64,000 nucleotides of DNA from Leptospira interrogans serovar Manilae. Lineage in GTDB: Bacteria; Spirochaetota; Leptospiria; Leptospirales; Leptospiraceae. This document shows positions 28,793 to 39,436 of the stretch, in pieces. The notes under the pieces are model-generated. The model had not been told where the DNA came from and made no database searches. It saw only the letters and a list, made by a program, of their open reading frames with translations. The translations under genes were made by a program, and so were the position numbers. The DNA lies in contig CAMCZP010000004.1 of assembly GCA_945887855.1 (NCBI GenBank), positions 25,501-89,500 on the forward strand, given 5' to 3'. The stretch's first letter is position 1. Each line of letters begins with the position of its first letter.

Positions 28793-30196
28793 CTATGTGT
28801 TCATACTTGCAAGGAACGCATCATTGCTCTTTGTTCCACGCATTTTTTCCAACAATAATTCCATACTTTCTGTGATGCTCATAGGGGAAAGTACCTTTCT
28901 TAGAACAAAGACTTTTTGTAGAACGTCCGGTCTAAGAAGAAGCTCTTCCTTACGAGTTCCGGATTTGTTTATATCAATTGCTGGAAAAATTCTTTTATCT
29001 GATAATTTTCTGTCTAAATGAACTTCCATATTCCCTGTTCCTTTGAATTCTTCAAAGATAACCTCATCCATTTTAGATCCAGTATCAATCAGTGCAGTTG
29101 CCATGATGGTCAGTGAACCACCTTCTTCTAAATTTCTAGCTGCTCCAAAAAATCGCTTGGGTTTATGAAGTGCATTAGAGTCTACACCACCTGATAAAAT
29201 TTTACCCGATGTAGGTATAACTTGGTTGTATGCCCTTGCAAGTCTAGTTATTGAATCGAGAAGTATTACAACATCTTTTCCATGCTCTACTAATCGTTTT
29301 GCTTTTTCTATCACCATCTCGGCAACCTGAACGTGACGCTGTGCGGGTTCATCAAAGGTTGAACTTACAACTTCACCCTTTACATTTCTGGCCATATCAG
29401 TAACTTCTTCAGGACGCTCATCAATCAGTAGTACTATTAATACTATCTCAGGATGATTGGTTGTAATTGCATTTGCAATACTTTGCATTAAAACAGTTTT
29501 ACCTGTTCTGGGTGGGGCAACAATCAAACCGCGCTGCCCCTTTCCAACCGGAACCATTAAATCCAAAATTCTAGTATCCAAATGATTGGGATCGTATTGC
29601 ATATTGATTCTTGAATTAGGATAGAGAGGTGTTAGATTATCGAAAAGTGCTCTTTTGTTTGCAACTTCAGGAGAAAAACCATTGATTGATTCCACTCGAA
29701 GCATTGCAAAAAAACGTTCAGCTTCTTTAGGTGGTCTAATTTGACCCTCTACAGTGTCACCTGTACGCAGTCCAAATAACTTTATCTGAGAAGGTGATAC
29801 ATATATATCATCTGGTCCTGGAAAATAGTTATAATCAGGAGATCTTAAAAATCCATATCCATCAGGTAGCTTTTCCATAACACCTGATGCAAACACTTGC
29901 CCATCTCTCTCTGTTTGAGCCTGTAGTATAGAAAATATTAAGTTTTGTTTCTTTAAACCATTGGTATTCTCGAGCTTCATATCCCGAGCAATTTCCATTA
30001 GCTCACCTATAGATCTCTGCTTTAATCTTGTTAGATCAATTGGATCTGGTACTTGACCCTCATATTTTTTTTTCTTTCGAAAATTGCGGTGAGAGTGATC
30101 AGAGCCATTTTCATGAGTAGAAATATGGGAGATATTAGAGTTGTCTTCGTTTACTTCTTCTTCGTAAGTTTCTTCTTTTTTTTTGGTTATAGCCAT
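28793..30196 (-). CDS. rho: transcription termination factor Rho
   Basis: This 467-residue hexameric RNA helicase has an acidic, His- and Lys-rich N-terminal extension (about residues 1-50), the Rho-N and cold-shock-like RNA-binding domain ([20 protein letters not shown]), and the ATPase core. The core shows [16 protein letters not shown] (Walker A), [25 protein letters not shown] and the [11 protein letters not shown] loop. It is co-oriented with rpmE. Confidence 0.97.
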   Translation of the reverse strand: MAITKKKEETYEEEVNEDNSNISHISTHENGSDHSHRNFRKKKKYEGQVPDPIDLTRLKQRSIGELMEIARDMKLENTNGLKKQNLIFSILQAQTERDGQVFASGVMEKLPDGYGFLRSPDYNYFPGPDDIYVSPSQIKLFGLRTGDTVEGQIRPPKEAERFFAMLRVESINGFSPEVANKRALFDNLTPLYPNSRINMQYDPNHLDTRILDLMVPVGKGQRGLIVAPPRTGKTVLMQSIANAITTNHPEIVLIVLLIDERPEEVTDMARNVKGEVVSSTFDEPAQRHVQVAEMVIEKAKRLVEHGKDVVILLDSITRLARAYNQVIPTSGKILSGGVDSNALHKPKRFFGAARNLEEGGSLTIMATALIDTGSKMDEVIFEEFKGTGNMEVHLDRKLSDKRIFPAIDINKSGTRKEELLLRPDVLQKVFVLRKVLSPMSITESMELLLEKMRGTKSNDAFLASMNT

Positions 30197-30301
30197 ATTG
30201 ATTTTCGAGGGTAAAATTGATTTAGATTTAAATATTATTGAAGGTTAGTGCTTGGATGAATTTGACCGAGAATCCGATCTTTGCAATGGTGCCTACAGCA
30301 A

Positions 30302-31519
30302 CTATTTCTTCTTACTATTCATTTGGGAAGAACTTTTTCTTTTAGATACTGATTTTTTTTTCAAATTTTTACTTATTTTAACATCTTCATTTTTATTATC
30401 GGATACCACTTCTATTTGGAGTAGTTTTTTTGCTTGCGATGAATCCGGATCTTCTATAAAATCATCATTTTTCTTTTCCTGTTTAGTTTTTGTTTTCGTA
30501 GTACTATTTGCCCTAGACTCCTTTCTTTGACGGGGCACAGGAGTCTCAGGATCCCTTGCCATCTTATTACTCAATCCTAAATATTTAATTCTATTTTGTA
30601 GGGTGGATCTGGGGATTCCTAGAGAGGACGCGGTATGACTGATATTTTCATGGTTAAGTTTGAATGATTTAAGGATATAAGAGGACTCAACATCCTTTAA
30701 AATTTCTGATAGCGAGACTCCCGATTGAAATGCTTTCTCTATGATTGGGAACTCGCTTTGGGTATGGTCATCCTTCTCTATTTGGTCTGATTCTGACTCT
30801 ATTAAATGGTACAAAAAACCTATAACTTTATCATCTCCCTTAAGAGTTACGATCTTTACGATCATATTAATATTTTTTACAAAAGCATGTAAAATTGGTA
30901 ATGACATACTGGAATTTTCATTAACATCCGTTGTTTTGAAATATTCGGATATGAGATCTCTATTTAACTCTCGAAAGTATTTTTCGGCTATTGTGATACT
31001 ATCTCGAAATATATGCTTAGAAAGAATAGAAGTTTCAAATTTTTCATTATAAAAGGTTGTATTTCCATCTTTATCTGTTGAAAAGAGTGCATCTGGAAAG
31101 CTCCTGAGTATCAATTCCATAAATTTGTATATGAGTAATTTATTTGATGAATCAGGTATATCAATATCAATAGAATCTGTTTTTTGTTCCTGTTTTGGAG
31201 GGTTCTTCTTTGTTAATAGGTCAGAACACTCAGCTAATAGCCTGGGTTTTTCCCACGTATCAATTCGTTGACCAAATATATTTAAAACAGGTATAGTTCT
31301 ATGAGTTTGAAAGAAAAGAACAATAGAATCTGTGATTTCATAAGTTAGAAGATGATCTGGAATGACTTCATATTCAATTCCAACTGACTCGAGATCTGCC
31401 ATCTCCCTTGATATTTTTTCTTTGGAAAGGAGCCCTACCGCAGATCCATCTTCCCCAACAACAGGAAAATGAGCAACGGGAGTCATTAGAAAAAATTTAT
31501 AAAACGATTCAATTTTCAT
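30302..31519 (-). CDS. PAS and Fis-type DNA-binding regulator lacking an AAA+ domain
   Basis: This 405-residue protein appears to have an N-terminal CBS-like region (about residues 1-100: FPVVGEDGSAVGLLSKEKI and RTIPVLNIFGQRI), a PAS-like domain (about 140-245: FPDALFSTDKDGNTTFYNEKF), and a Fis-type helix-turn-helix (about 290-325: SHTASSLGIPRSTLQNRIKY). It ends in about 80 low-complexity, mostly basic residues. The layout is like NtrC-family regulators without the sigma-54 ATPase domain, so it may regulate by binding alone. The ligand is unknown. It precedes rho on the same strand with a 105-base gap. Confidence 0.78.
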   Translation of the reverse strand: MKIESFYKFFLMTPVAHFPVVGEDGSAVGLLSKEKISREMADLESVGIEYEVIPDHLLTYEITDSIVLFFQTHRTIPVLNIFGQRIDTWEKPRLLAECSDLLTKKNPPKQEQKTDSIDIDIPDSSNKLLIYKFMELILRSFPDALFSTDKDGNTTFYNEKFETSILSKHIFRDSITIAEKYFRELNRDLISEYFKTTDVNENSSMSLPILHAFVKNINMIVKIVTLKGDDKVIGFLYHLIESESDQIEKDDHTQSEFPIIEKAFQSGVSLSEILKDVESSYILKSFKLNHENISHTASSLGIPRSTLQNRIKYLGLSNKMARDPETPVPRQRKESRANSTTKTKTKQEKKNDDFIEDPDSSQAKKLLQIEVVSDNKNEDVKISKNLKKKSVSKRKSSSQMNSKKK

Positions 31520-31619
31520 TTCAAGATTTACTTGGAGTTGTATCCTATAGCAAAGTCTTGAAAATTTCCTCTTTTGTCACGTTTTTTATATTATCATCTT
31601 TAAAAGGTTTGAACTGAAT

Positions 31620-31639
31620 CTGCAGGACTCATCCTGCAG
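31620..31639 (-). terminator. hairpin after the 357-residue exported-protein gene
   Basis: CTGCAGGA (31620-31627) and TCCTGCAG (31632-31639) form a perfect 8-bp stem with a four-base loop, 18 bases beyond the stop at 31658 on the minus strand. A T-rich tract follows only further on, so termination may be weak or factor-dependent. It is the most GC-rich hairpin in this intergenic region. Confidence 0.4.
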
Positions 31640-31657
31640 CACATATGGTGGAGGCGC

Positions 31658-32731
31658 TTATTTGGTAGGTTCAGATGGTTGAGGAGAGTCTTTAGATGGC
31701 TCTTTGCCCTCTAGTTTTGGTGCAGTGTCCCTTTTGATAAAACCATTTGTTTCTTCTAAAACAGAGATTCTATTATAAGTGATTACTCCATAACAATCAT
31801 CTAAGAGTTCCATGAGATCAATTGGAGGTGTATCTTTTCCTGAAACATACGTAAATGAAGTAGCAGTATCAGGTCTTTCGAAAGGAACATTTGCAGTTAT
31901 CTTACCATCTAGCCACTTATTTTCTATATAATTACGAAGTGTCTTTTTTAAGTAGGTATAGTTATTTGTAGTCCCATCATAATTAGCATCTATAAACTCA
32001 TTTAGCTTTTGCTTTTTGAATTCTTTTTTTTCATCGATGACGGTAGCAAATTCAATGAGTGCTATCATTGCAAATCTTCTAGCTCTTCGAGAGGAAACAA
32101 TCCCTTCCTGGTAAAGAGAGATTTTATTTCTAAATAAATTTGGTGCAGAATTATAACCCATTGTATAAAAGTTTTCAGCAACTTTTAGTTCACGAAATGC
32201 TTGTCTAAGTAAGTTCTTTGCAGTAGGATCTTTAACCCTTAGAATTCGATTGCTAGCGAATGTTACAAGCACTCTTGTATATTCATTATGCCTTTCTAAG
32301 ACACTTTCATACATCTCTTTGATCTTGCCCTGAGACTCTCGTAGGGGACGATACGCAACATTATAATCACCTTTGTAATAGTAAAGGGATCCCTCTAAAT
32401 CTTTTTGGTTTGCTTTTAAGAAATCGAAATAGTATCCATTGTCAAGATTTCTATTTTCAGGCTTATTCAGCTCATCTAAACTCAGTTCTGAAGGACTTTT
32501 TTTATTTTCAGCTTTTGGAGAGATCATATTACTGATAGCCACATTTAAAAATTCCAGGTTTGTCTGGTTTTCCTTCATCAGAATTTGAAGATTTTGCATA
32601 TTTGGATTTACACCATTTGCTCTTCTTCTGGCTTCCATTTCCTCTAAGTCTACCTCAGGGGCAACAGCATGACCACCCTGTGATAACAACAAGATGAAAA
32701 GCAAAATAATTCGAATAAGATCTCTACTCAT
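31658..32731 (-). CDS. exported protein of unknown function
   Basis: This 357-residue protein has a signal peptide (hydrophobic residues 5-22, then Ala-Val-Ala) without a lipobox cysteine. The mature protein is mainly helical and charged, with repeated tyrosine-rich segments (YYKGDYNVAYRPLRESQ), and ends in a proline- and lysine-rich tail. The helical part might form tetratricopeptide-like repeats, but no clear consensus is visible. I recognise no family. A terminator-like hairpin follows the stop. Confidence 0.75.
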   Translation of the reverse strand: MSRDLIRIILLFILLLSQGGHAVAPEVDLEEMEARRRANGVNPNMQNLQILMKENQTNLEFLNVAISNMISPKAENKKSPSELSLDELNKPENRNLDNGYYFDFLKANQKDLEGSLYYYKGDYNVAYRPLRESQGKIKEMYESVLERHNEYTRVLVTFASNRILRVKDPTAKNLLRQAFRELKVAENFYTMGYNSAPNLFRNKISLYQEGIVSSRRARRFAMIALIEFATVIDEKKEFKKQKLNEFIDANYDGTTNNYTYLKKTLRNYIENKWLDGKITANVPFERPDTATSFTYVSGKDTPPIDLMELLDDCYGVITYNRISVLEETNGFIKRDTAPKLEGKEPSKDSPQPSEPTK

Positions 32732-32904
32732 ATAACAGCCCTTGGAATTTCTTAGTATTTCTATCGGTAGAGTAATATGATTTTTCGTTAAAAATTACTG
32801 AATTTACTTTTTAAAACGAAAAGATTATTGAAAAAAGGGCAAATAACTAGGAATCTAATCTTACGTAAGGGTAAGAATTGGCCAAATTTCTTAAAAAAAT
32901 TTGC

Positions 32905-33591
32905 CTACGAGGATGCTTCTTCCTCAAAAGAAGCTTTGAGTCGAAAATTCCCAAACGATCCTGATTCCCGTACATTGAGGTGCGGATAAAAACGATCATA
33001 TTCTTCCATCATCTTTTCAAATGGTAAATCCTCAAAAGATCCGAAATCTTGTAAATATTCCATATGCTTCTTTCCTTCCCTATCAAAAGAATGAAAGATA
33101 GAGTCCTCATTTCCATCAAACTCTAAAGGGAGAGTATTGGTCTTTTCGCATAGAGAAGAATTAAATGCGGGAGTTGCTTTTACCCATTTACCATTTAAGA
33201 AGATTTCCGCATATCCATGGAATACAAAAACATCTGTTTTCATTAACTCAAATAATCTTGGTGAAGAAAGATGATTTTTTACATTTGCAAAACCTATCTT
33301 AGATGGTATACCTATCCCTCTCATACAAGCGACCATCACCAATGCTTTTTCAACACAGTATCCGTATTTCCTATTTATTACCTCGCTTGCACGAATATTC
33401 TCTTTTTTTAAAATTATATGGTAGGGATCATATTTAATTTTATCTCGTACTGCATAGTACAGTGATACAGCATTTTGGGTGTTAGATTGATTAGGTTTTA
33501 TATGTAGTTCTATAAAATTTTTAACTATATCTGTTTCATAATCTAAAAAATAAGTATTTAAAAGGTTGGATTTATTAGTTATATTTTCCAA
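32905..33591 (-). CDS. transglutaminase-like cysteine protease-fold protein
   Basis: This 228-residue protein contains the transglutaminase core: the catalytic cysteine in INRKYGYCVEKALVMVACMRGIGIP is followed by the catalytic histidine in HGYAEIFLNGKWVKATPAFN. The third residue, usually Asp in a D-x-T context, is not obvious (ATPAFN). There is no signal peptide, so it is cytoplasmic. Its start overlaps the end of the GGDEF-EAL gene by 17 bases, suggesting co-expression. The substrate is unknown. Confidence 0.82.
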   Translation of the reverse strand: MENITNKSNLLNTYFLDYETDIVKNFIELHIKPNQSNTQNAVSLYYAVRDKIKYDPYHIILKKENIRASEVINRKYGYCVEKALVMVACMRGIGIPSKIGFANVKNHLSSPRLFELMKTDVFVFHGYAEIFLNGKWVKATPAFNSSLCEKTNTLPLEFDGNEDSIFHSFDREGKKHMEYLQDFGSFEDLPFEKMMEEYDRFYPHLNVRESGSFGNFRLKASFEEEASS

Positions 33592-35629
33592 GAAATGTCT
33601 CCAATAAATTCAATGGGACAGGTTTACTAAAATAATATCCTTGTATATATTCACATCCACCCATTTGTAAAAAATTTAGTTGCTCAATAACTTCTACTCC
33701 CTCTGCAACTACTTCTATATCTAATTCATGTGACATAGAAAGCACTGCATTTACAATTGCACATGATTCTTTATCATGAGGGATATCTTTAATAAAGGTT
33801 TTATCTATTTTTAAAATATCAATAGGGAATTTTTTTAGATATGCTAAAGAAGAATGACCTGTGCCAAAATCATCAATTGAAATCTTTACTCCCTTTGAAT
33901 CTAACTCTCTTAAAATAATCTCACTTAAATTAACATTTTTCATGGCAACTCCCTCTGTGATCTCAACTTCAAACATCTCAGGGGATATACCATTCAATGT
34001 AAGTAGGTCTATAATAAATTTACCAATTCCAGGAACATGAAATTGTTTTGCAGATATATTTACAGACATACGAAAGTTTTCAAATCCTTTATCATGAATA
34101 TATTTAGTATCACGAGCTGCCTCTTCTAGCACCCATTTACCAATTGGGATAATTAGTCCGGACTCTTCGGCAGCTGGGATAAAGTCCATCGGGCTCACCC
34201 ATGTTCCTTCATTGTTCCAACGAATCAATGCCTCGGCACCGGAAACCTTTCCTGTCCTCAAATCTATTTTAGGTTGGTATACCAATGTAAATTCATTATT
34301 TTCAATTGCTCTTCGTAGAGAATGAACTATATTTCGTTTGATGGTTGTTTGCATATCCATTTCAGATTTATAAAAAGTAAATGAGTTGTACTCTTTTTGC
34401 TTAGAGAAATACAATGCTCTATCTGCATTTTGTAGAAGTGTATCAGGATCACCACCATCATCAGGATAAATCGAAATACCCATACTTATACTAGTATAAA
34501 TCTGATTGTCAACAACTGTAACCGGTTTTGAGAATAAGTCAGATATTTGCATCAAGAGTGGAAAAACATCTAAAAAATTACCTAATTCTTTATCTGATTT
34601 TATGACCACTGCAAACTCATCCCCTCCATATCTAGCAAGTGCATTTTCAATGGTCATATATTTTCTCAATAAATCTGCCACTGTTTTCAAAAGCTCATCT
34701 CCAATCATATGCCCGAGTGCATCATTGATTTCTTGGAATTTATCTACATCAAAAAGTATCACAGCACATTTTGATTGGTTGAGACTACAGTTATTAATTA
34801 TATTTTGAGTGTATTTTAAAAAATATTCTCTATTTTTTAAGCCTGTTAGAAAATCATGATCTGCTGTAAACTGCAGGGTCTGTTCTGCTAATTTGCTTTT
34901 AGTAATATCTGAAATAATAATAATACATGAGACATTTATTTTATCATCTGCTGATTCGGGGACTATCCTAGCTCGATAAAAGGATACGTTCTCAGATTTT
35001 GAAATTTGAAAATCCAAGTCTCTTATTTCCCCAGAAGTAAGACTAAAGTTTAAATTTTCTTTAAAAATTTCCCGTAAAGGTAAATCTAAAATGAACTCAT
35101 CTATATGTTTACCTAGGAGATCAGATGAAAATGTATTCACCATTGAAGTGCTACTTAAATTAACAAATACACATTTAAGGTCAGAATTTAGACGTAGTAC
35201 AAGATCAGGTAAGTGCTGTAAAATTGACTTAAAGTTTTTTTCGTTGAAATCAGATTTTGAATCAAGAGAAGGAATTGTATGTGAGCCTGAACCATTGGCT
35301 ATGAGAAACCCTTCCATATATTCTCTCTCTTCTGCTGACCCTTGGTTAACTTCAAAAACAAATGAAATAGGTGCATTAGGATTCTTCAAATAAGAAAAAT
35401 ATTCTTGGAAGGGAGGTTGTTTGTTCTTTATAGAATTTAGAATTTTTAATTTATCTTCTGATAAGACCAAATCCCAAAATAAAGTATTACTCTGAAGCAA
35501 TTCTTCTGAGGAATACCCCAGAACCTCAAAACTATTCGAGCTTAAAAAAGAAAATGAGAGAGAGTCGTTTTTCTTGATTCTAAAATAAACAGGCGACATG
35601 TGATTAGATAAAAATTCTATTCTGTTCAA
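33575..35629 (-). CDS. PAS-GGDEF-EAL cyclic-di-GMP signalling protein
   Basis: This 684-residue protein has two PAS-like sensor regions (about residues 15-100 and 140-250), a diguanylate cyclase domain with intact GGDEF (335-339), and a phosphodiesterase domain with intact EAL (466-468). The EAL catalytic residues are visible in EVEITEGVA, DDFGTGHSSLAYLKKFPID and KIDKTFI. Both activities are possible; which dominates cannot be read. It has no membrane segment, so it senses a cytoplasmic signal. It overlaps the downstream transglutaminase-like gene by 17 bases. Confidence 0.93.
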   Translation of the reverse strand: MNRIEFLSNHMSPVYFRIKKNDSLSFSFLSSNSFEVLGYSSEELLQSNTLFWDLVLSEDKLKILNSIKNKQPPFQEYFSYLKNPNAPISFVFEVNQGSAEEREYMEGFLIANGSGSHTIPSLDSKSDFNEKNFKSILQHLPDLVLRLNSDLKCVFVNLSSTSMVNTFSSDLLGKHIDEFILDLPLREIFKENLNFSLTSGEIRDLDFQISKSENVSFYRARIVPESADDKINVSCIIIISDITKSKLAEQTLQFTADHDFLTGLKNREYFLKYTQNIINNCSLNQSKCAVILFDVDKFQEINDALGHMIGDELLKTVADLLRKYMTIENALARYGGDEFAVVIKSDKELGNFLDVFPLLMQISDLFSKPVTVVDNQIYTSISMGISIYPDDGGDPDTLLQNADRALYFSKQKEYNSFTFYKSEMDMQTTIKRNIVHSLRRAIENNEFTLVYQPKIDLRTGKVSGAEALIRWNNEGTWVSPMDFIPAAEESGLIIPIGKWVLEEAARDTKYIHDKGFENFRMSVNISAKQFHVPGIGKFIIDLLTLNGISPEMFEVEITEGVAMKNVNLSEIILRELDSKGVKISIDDFGTGHSSLAYLKKFPIDILKIDKTFIKDIPHDKESCAIVNAVLSMSHELDIEVVAEGVEVIEQLNFLQMGGCEYIQGYYFSKPVPLNLLETFLGKYN

Positions 35630-35688
35630 GTAAAATCAATCCTATTTTCATCGAATCTCTCGTACAATTTTAAAACTAAGAAAATTAG

Positions 35689-36675
35689 CTACTTCTTTCC
35701 CCTGAATTTACCTGATTTTAAGTTTCCTGTCCTAACTTTATGCAGTCGGTCTAAACTCTCTAGCATAGAAAGAACTGAAATTTCCCTTTCTAAAACCATG
35801 TTCCCAGAGGAAACCAGTGATAACATTTCACATCCATCAGAGAGCTGGCAGCAATCTGATTCATTGCAATTTGGTTGAACCTTTGCTAGTTCTGGAAATG
35901 ACTCTAATATGATACTTTTAGGAATATGAAATATACCCCATTCTTTGATTCCAGGAGAGTCTATGAGATAAGTGGATGGAGAGATAGGTATGAGATAAGA
36001 ATTTGTAGTGGTATGCCTGCCTTTTTTTGTGGAGCCACTGATGGTGTTTACTTTTTGAGCTTCATTTCCTGATAATACATTTATAAGTGTTGACTTCCCT
36101 GATCCTGAAATACCAACAAAATAGGTCGTTTTATCTGCTAGCATAGATTTTAAATGTTCTATTGATTCAGGATCATGACAGGATACCGGTTCAACTAAAT
36201 AACCCAGTGATTTATAGAGGCTAGTTTTAATTTCTACATCTTCCTCCTGCAATAAATCTTTTTTAGTAAATATGATCAATGGAGTTATCCCTGCATGGTA
36301 ACATGCTGCAATACTCCTATCGATAAAACCTGTTTTTGTTTCTGGATCCTGAAGGGATGCTATGATACCTACATACTCTACATTTGCACATAAGACATGA
36401 CTATCTCCTTGCTCACTTCTTCGAACTAAGAAATTATTCCTTTTCATTCTTGAGAGAATTGTAAAGTCTGAGGATGCTTTTTTTTCTGCTAAAACATAAT
36501 CTCCTACTGTAATAGGATTTCGCTCATCTACCTTATCTAATCTTAGCTTCCCTCGAAGCACTGCCCTTTTATAACCCAAATCTTGGCTATATATTTCATA
36601 AAAAGCACCAAATATCCGTGAGACTCGAAAGATAGCTGGATCTAAAGTATCTGGCTGTAATTTTTCTATTGTCAT
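35689..36675 (-). CDS. rsgA: ribosome small-subunit biogenesis GTPase RsgA
   Basis: This 328-residue circularly permuted GTPase helps mature the 30S subunit. Motifs occur in permuted order: FTKKDLL (G4), VSCHD (G5 region), GISGSGKSTLINVLSG (G1), the TTT switch region and DSPGIKEWG (G3). An OB domain precedes them. The C-terminal zinc motif reads CNESDCCQLSDGC; the family's usual histidine ligand appears to be glutamine here. It stands alone, divergent from the histidine kinase gene. Confidence 0.93.
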   Translation of the reverse strand: MTIEKLQPDTLDPAIFRVSRIFGAFYEIYSQDLGYKRAVLRGKLRLDKVDERNPITVGDYVLAEKKASSDFTILSRMKRNNFLVRRSEQGDSHVLCANVEYVGIIASLQDPETKTGFIDRSIAACYHAGITPLIIFTKKDLLQEEDVEIKTSLYKSLGYLVEPVSCHDPESIEHLKSMLADKTTYFVGISGSGKSTLINVLSGNEAQKVNTISGSTKKGRHTTTNSYLIPISPSTYLIDSPGIKEWGIFHIPKSIILESFPELAKVQPNCNESDCCQLSDGCEMLSLVSSGNMVLEREISVLSMLESLDRLHKVRTGNLKSGKFRGKK

Positions 36676-36746
36676 TCTATATAGAAAATATAATGTTTAA
36701 TTTTGTTTCATAATTAATACAAATAATTTTCTCAAGAATAAGAAAT

Positions 36747-38315
36747 ATGCTCTCTAAAGAAAGTACAATAGAAAACCAATCTTTACTAAATGCTGTAGAT
36801 AAATTTAAAACAAGTCTATTCACAATGAATGATACAGGTAAGATCTGCTCAAGAATTGTTACCTTTCTAAATGAAAACCTCTATGCAAAAAATGTAAAAG
36901 TTTATGTACTAAGAGAAGAGGGTGCTGGTTTCTTTCCGTATGATCAAGAGAATGATGAATCATCTAAATTTACTCTATTCAATTTATTTATTCTTTGGCT
37001 TGCTGACCATGATGGAATCTATTCAATCTCTGAACTCTTAAATGAAGAAAAAACTGAGATAAGAGAAATCATATTAGAAATATCTATTATTCATAAAATC
37101 TCACATATCATTCCAATGATTATGAATAGTAGTTTAATTGGATTTATTTTTTTAGATTCCGACCAAAGAGTATTCTCAAAATTCCAACAAGAATGCCTAC
37201 TAGAAGTAAAAACTATCTCTGTGATGGCAATTTCAAATGCAAGCTTCTATGAAAAATTGATTCAATTGACAGAGACATTAGAACAAAAAGTAAAAGAGAG
37301 AACTAAGGAATTAGAGGATGCCCAGTCACAATTGGTGATCTCTGAAAAGATGGCATCTTTAGGAGTGATGGTTGCTGGTATTGCACATGAGATCAATACT
37401 CCAACTGGGGTCATCAGTAATTCTTCAGAAAATTTAGGTAATAATTTAGATTATATATTTTCTAATCTTACTTCTATTAATAAAATTTACAATTCAAATT
37501 CTGACACAATAGCTAACTTTGAAGAAATCATAAAACAAATTCATAAACAGGAACAAAGAGTGAATTTGGATTCTAGAGAAAAAATTAAAATCAAAAAAAG
37601 ATTGAGAGAATCTCTAAAAATTGAAGGGTTTGAAAATCAAACAATAGAAGATATTACATTATTTTTAGTAGATCGTAATCTATTGAATTTAGAAAATAAT
37701 ATAATAAATGTAGTTAAATTTTTAGGAGTAGAATCTCTAAATATTATAGATAACTTTGCAGGAATGCATAGAAATTTAAGTCACATTAGATATTCTATAA
37801 AAAATATAGTAAGGATTATTCGTGCACTAAAATACTATTCACATTTGGATCAGGCTAGGGAAGAAGAAGCAAACATTGCAGAAGGAATTGAAAATACACT
37901 TATCATAATGAGTAATCAATTAAAGCATGATATAGAAGTGATTAAAGACCTTAGAGAAGTTCCTAAAATACTTTGCAATCCTGATGAATTAAACCAGGTA
38001 TGGACAAATGTAATTCAGAATGCAGTCCATGCTATTAAAGGGAAGGGAACTCTTACCATATCTCTCTTTGAAGAGGGAGATCACGTAAGTGTAGAAATAA
38101 AAGATTCCGGATCTGGCATTCCACAAGAAATTGTAGAAAAGATATGGGATCCCTTTTTTACAACCAAAGACCAAGGACAGGGAACTGGCTTAGGATTAGG
38201 AATAGTGAAAGGGATTATTGACAAACACAAAGGTAAAATTTCTGTTCAATCTCAACCCGGTAGTACTACTTTTAAAATATCCCTACCAATCAATAAAAAT
38301 CGTCTAATTAATTAG
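36747..38315 (+). CDS. cytoplasmic sensor histidine kinase with GAF-like domain
   Basis: This 522-residue kinase has an N-terminal GAF-like domain (about residues 15-165), a coiled coil (about 170-200), the phosphoacceptor helix with His214 in [20 protein letters not shown], a roughly 140-residue Asn/Ile-rich insert, and the catalytic HATPase domain ([52 protein letters not shown]). There is no membrane segment. No response regulator is adjacent; the next gene, 50 bases on, encodes a solute-binding protein that could feed it a signal only indirectly. Confidence 0.9.
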   Translation: MLSKESTIENQSLLNAVDKFKTSLFTMNDTGKICSRIVTFLNENLYAKNVKVYVLREEGAGFFPYDQENDESSKFTLFNLFILWLADHDGIYSISELLNEEKTEIREIILEISIIHKISHIIPMIMNSSLIGFIFLDSDQRVFSKFQQECLLEVKTISVMAISNASFYEKLIQLTETLEQKVKERTKELEDAQSQLVISEKMASLGVMVAGIAHEINTPTGVISNSSENLGNNLDYIFSNLTSINKIYNSNSDTIANFEEIIKQIHKQEQRVNLDSREKIKIKKRLRESLKIEGFENQTIEDITLFLVDRNLLNLENNIINVVKFLGVESLNIIDNFAGMHRNLSHIRYSIKNIVRIIRALKYYSHLDQAREEEANIAEGIENTLIIMSNQLKHDIEVIKDLREVPKILCNPDELNQVWTNVIQNAVHAIKGKGTLTISLFEEGDHVSVEIKDSGSGIPQEIVEKIWDPFFTTKDQGQGTGLGLGIVKGIIDKHKGKISVQSQPGSTTFKISLPINKNRLIN

Positions 38316-38364
38316 AAAATCATTAAAAAAATTGAACTGTAAATCCCAAAAGGCTAGGTTACAA

Positions 38365-39213
38365 ATGAAATTTATTTCAACACAAATCTTGGTGTTATTC
38401 TTACTAGGTTTTGCTTCTCCAGTATTTTCTCAAATTTCCGATTCTGAATCCATTCTCTTTAAAATACTGAATAAAAAATCAATCAATGTCTCCGTGGGAG
38501 CATCCTATGAACCTTATTATATAGAGAATCCAAAACCTGGATATCCTGGATTTGAAGTTGAAATTGCAGAAAAATATGCTGAATTCTTAGGAGTGAAACT
38601 TGATAAAGTAGTTCCTCTCAATAATTTTGGGGAACATGCGAGAGCTGTCAATGATGGGACGGTGGATGTTGCCTTGGGAAATTCTATTTCCATGGGAAGA
38701 ATGAAGCTTGTTTATTTTAGCGATCCCTACATTATTATTTCAATTGGTGGACTGATAAGCAAATCTGCACTTCCCGCAGAGCAAGAAGGGGAAGTGATTT
38801 TGAACAAGTCATATCGTAGCGTATTGGATATAAAAAATATCTCTAGACTTTCATTTGGAGCCAAGGACAAAACATCAAATCTTGATTTTGTTAGGGAAAC
38901 ATTTGGTCAATATCCTATCACTCCATATAAAAATGATGAAATTGCATTAGAAGCTCTTATGAACAATGATATTACTGCTTATATTTCAGATAATTTGTAT
39001 ATTGAAGGGTTGCTGCAAAAATATAGCAACCTAAGAGCTAGATTTTTACCTCTCACTAGCCCCATTACAGAAAAACAGCTTTCCTTTTGCTTTAAGAAAT
39101 ATGATTTACAAATGCAATCAAATTTAAATTTATTTGTCAGAGAGCTTAAAAGAACTGGTACTGTAAATGCATTACGGGAAAAGTATTTTAATAACAATAA
39201 ATGGATAAAATAA
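38365..39213 (+). CDS. periplasmic solute-binding protein, family 3
   Basis: This protein of about 282 residues has a signal peptide (cleavage likely after VFSQ) and the bacterial extracellular solute-binding family 3 fold. GASYEPYYIENPKPGYPGFE, the following VEIAEKYAEFLGVKLDKVV, and VDVALGNSISMGRMKLVYFS are typical of amino-acid-type binding domains. I chose ATG at 38365 because it gives a normal signal peptide; the upstream TTG at 38332 adds polar residues. No ABC permease or ATPase lies nearby, so it may act as a sensor partner of the kinase upstream, which is inference. Confidence 0.85.
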   Translation: MKFISTQILVLFLLGFASPVFSQISDSESILFKILNKKSINVSVGASYEPYYIENPKPGYPGFEVEIAEKYAEFLGVKLDKVVPLNNFGEHARAVNDGTVDVALGNSISMGRMKLVYFSDPYIIISIGGLISKSALPAEQEGEVILNKSYRSVLDIKNISRLSFGAKDKTSNLDFVRETFGQYPITPYKNDEIALEALMNNDITAYISDNLYIEGLLQKYSNLRARFLPLTSPITEKQLSFCFKKYDLQMQSNLNLFVRELKRTGTVNALREKYFNNNKWIK

Positions 39214-39267
39214 AAATTAAAAAGAATGTCTCAATTTCAACTTTTACACAGTAAGCCGTTTAAAATC

Positions 39268-39298
39268 ATAACTGAATAAAAACTATTTATTCAGTTAT
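39268..39298 (+). terminator. stem-loop after the solute-binding protein gene
   Basis: ATAACTGAATAAA (39268-39280) and TTTATTCAGTTAT (39286-39298) form a perfect 13-bp stem with loop AACTA, 55 bases after the stop. It is AT-rich and followed by only a modest T tract, but its perfection suggests a transcript end for the kinase and binding-protein unit. Confidence 0.55.
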
Positions 39299-39436
39299 TA
39301 CTAAAAAATTTATTGTCATTTTCCTTATTTCAAATAGAAAAACAATAGGTATTTACAGTGGAGTTAAATAGTATTTAAATTTATTCCCCAGTTGTTAAAT
39401 TAATTTATAGGCAGAAATATTATAAAATCTTTTAAG

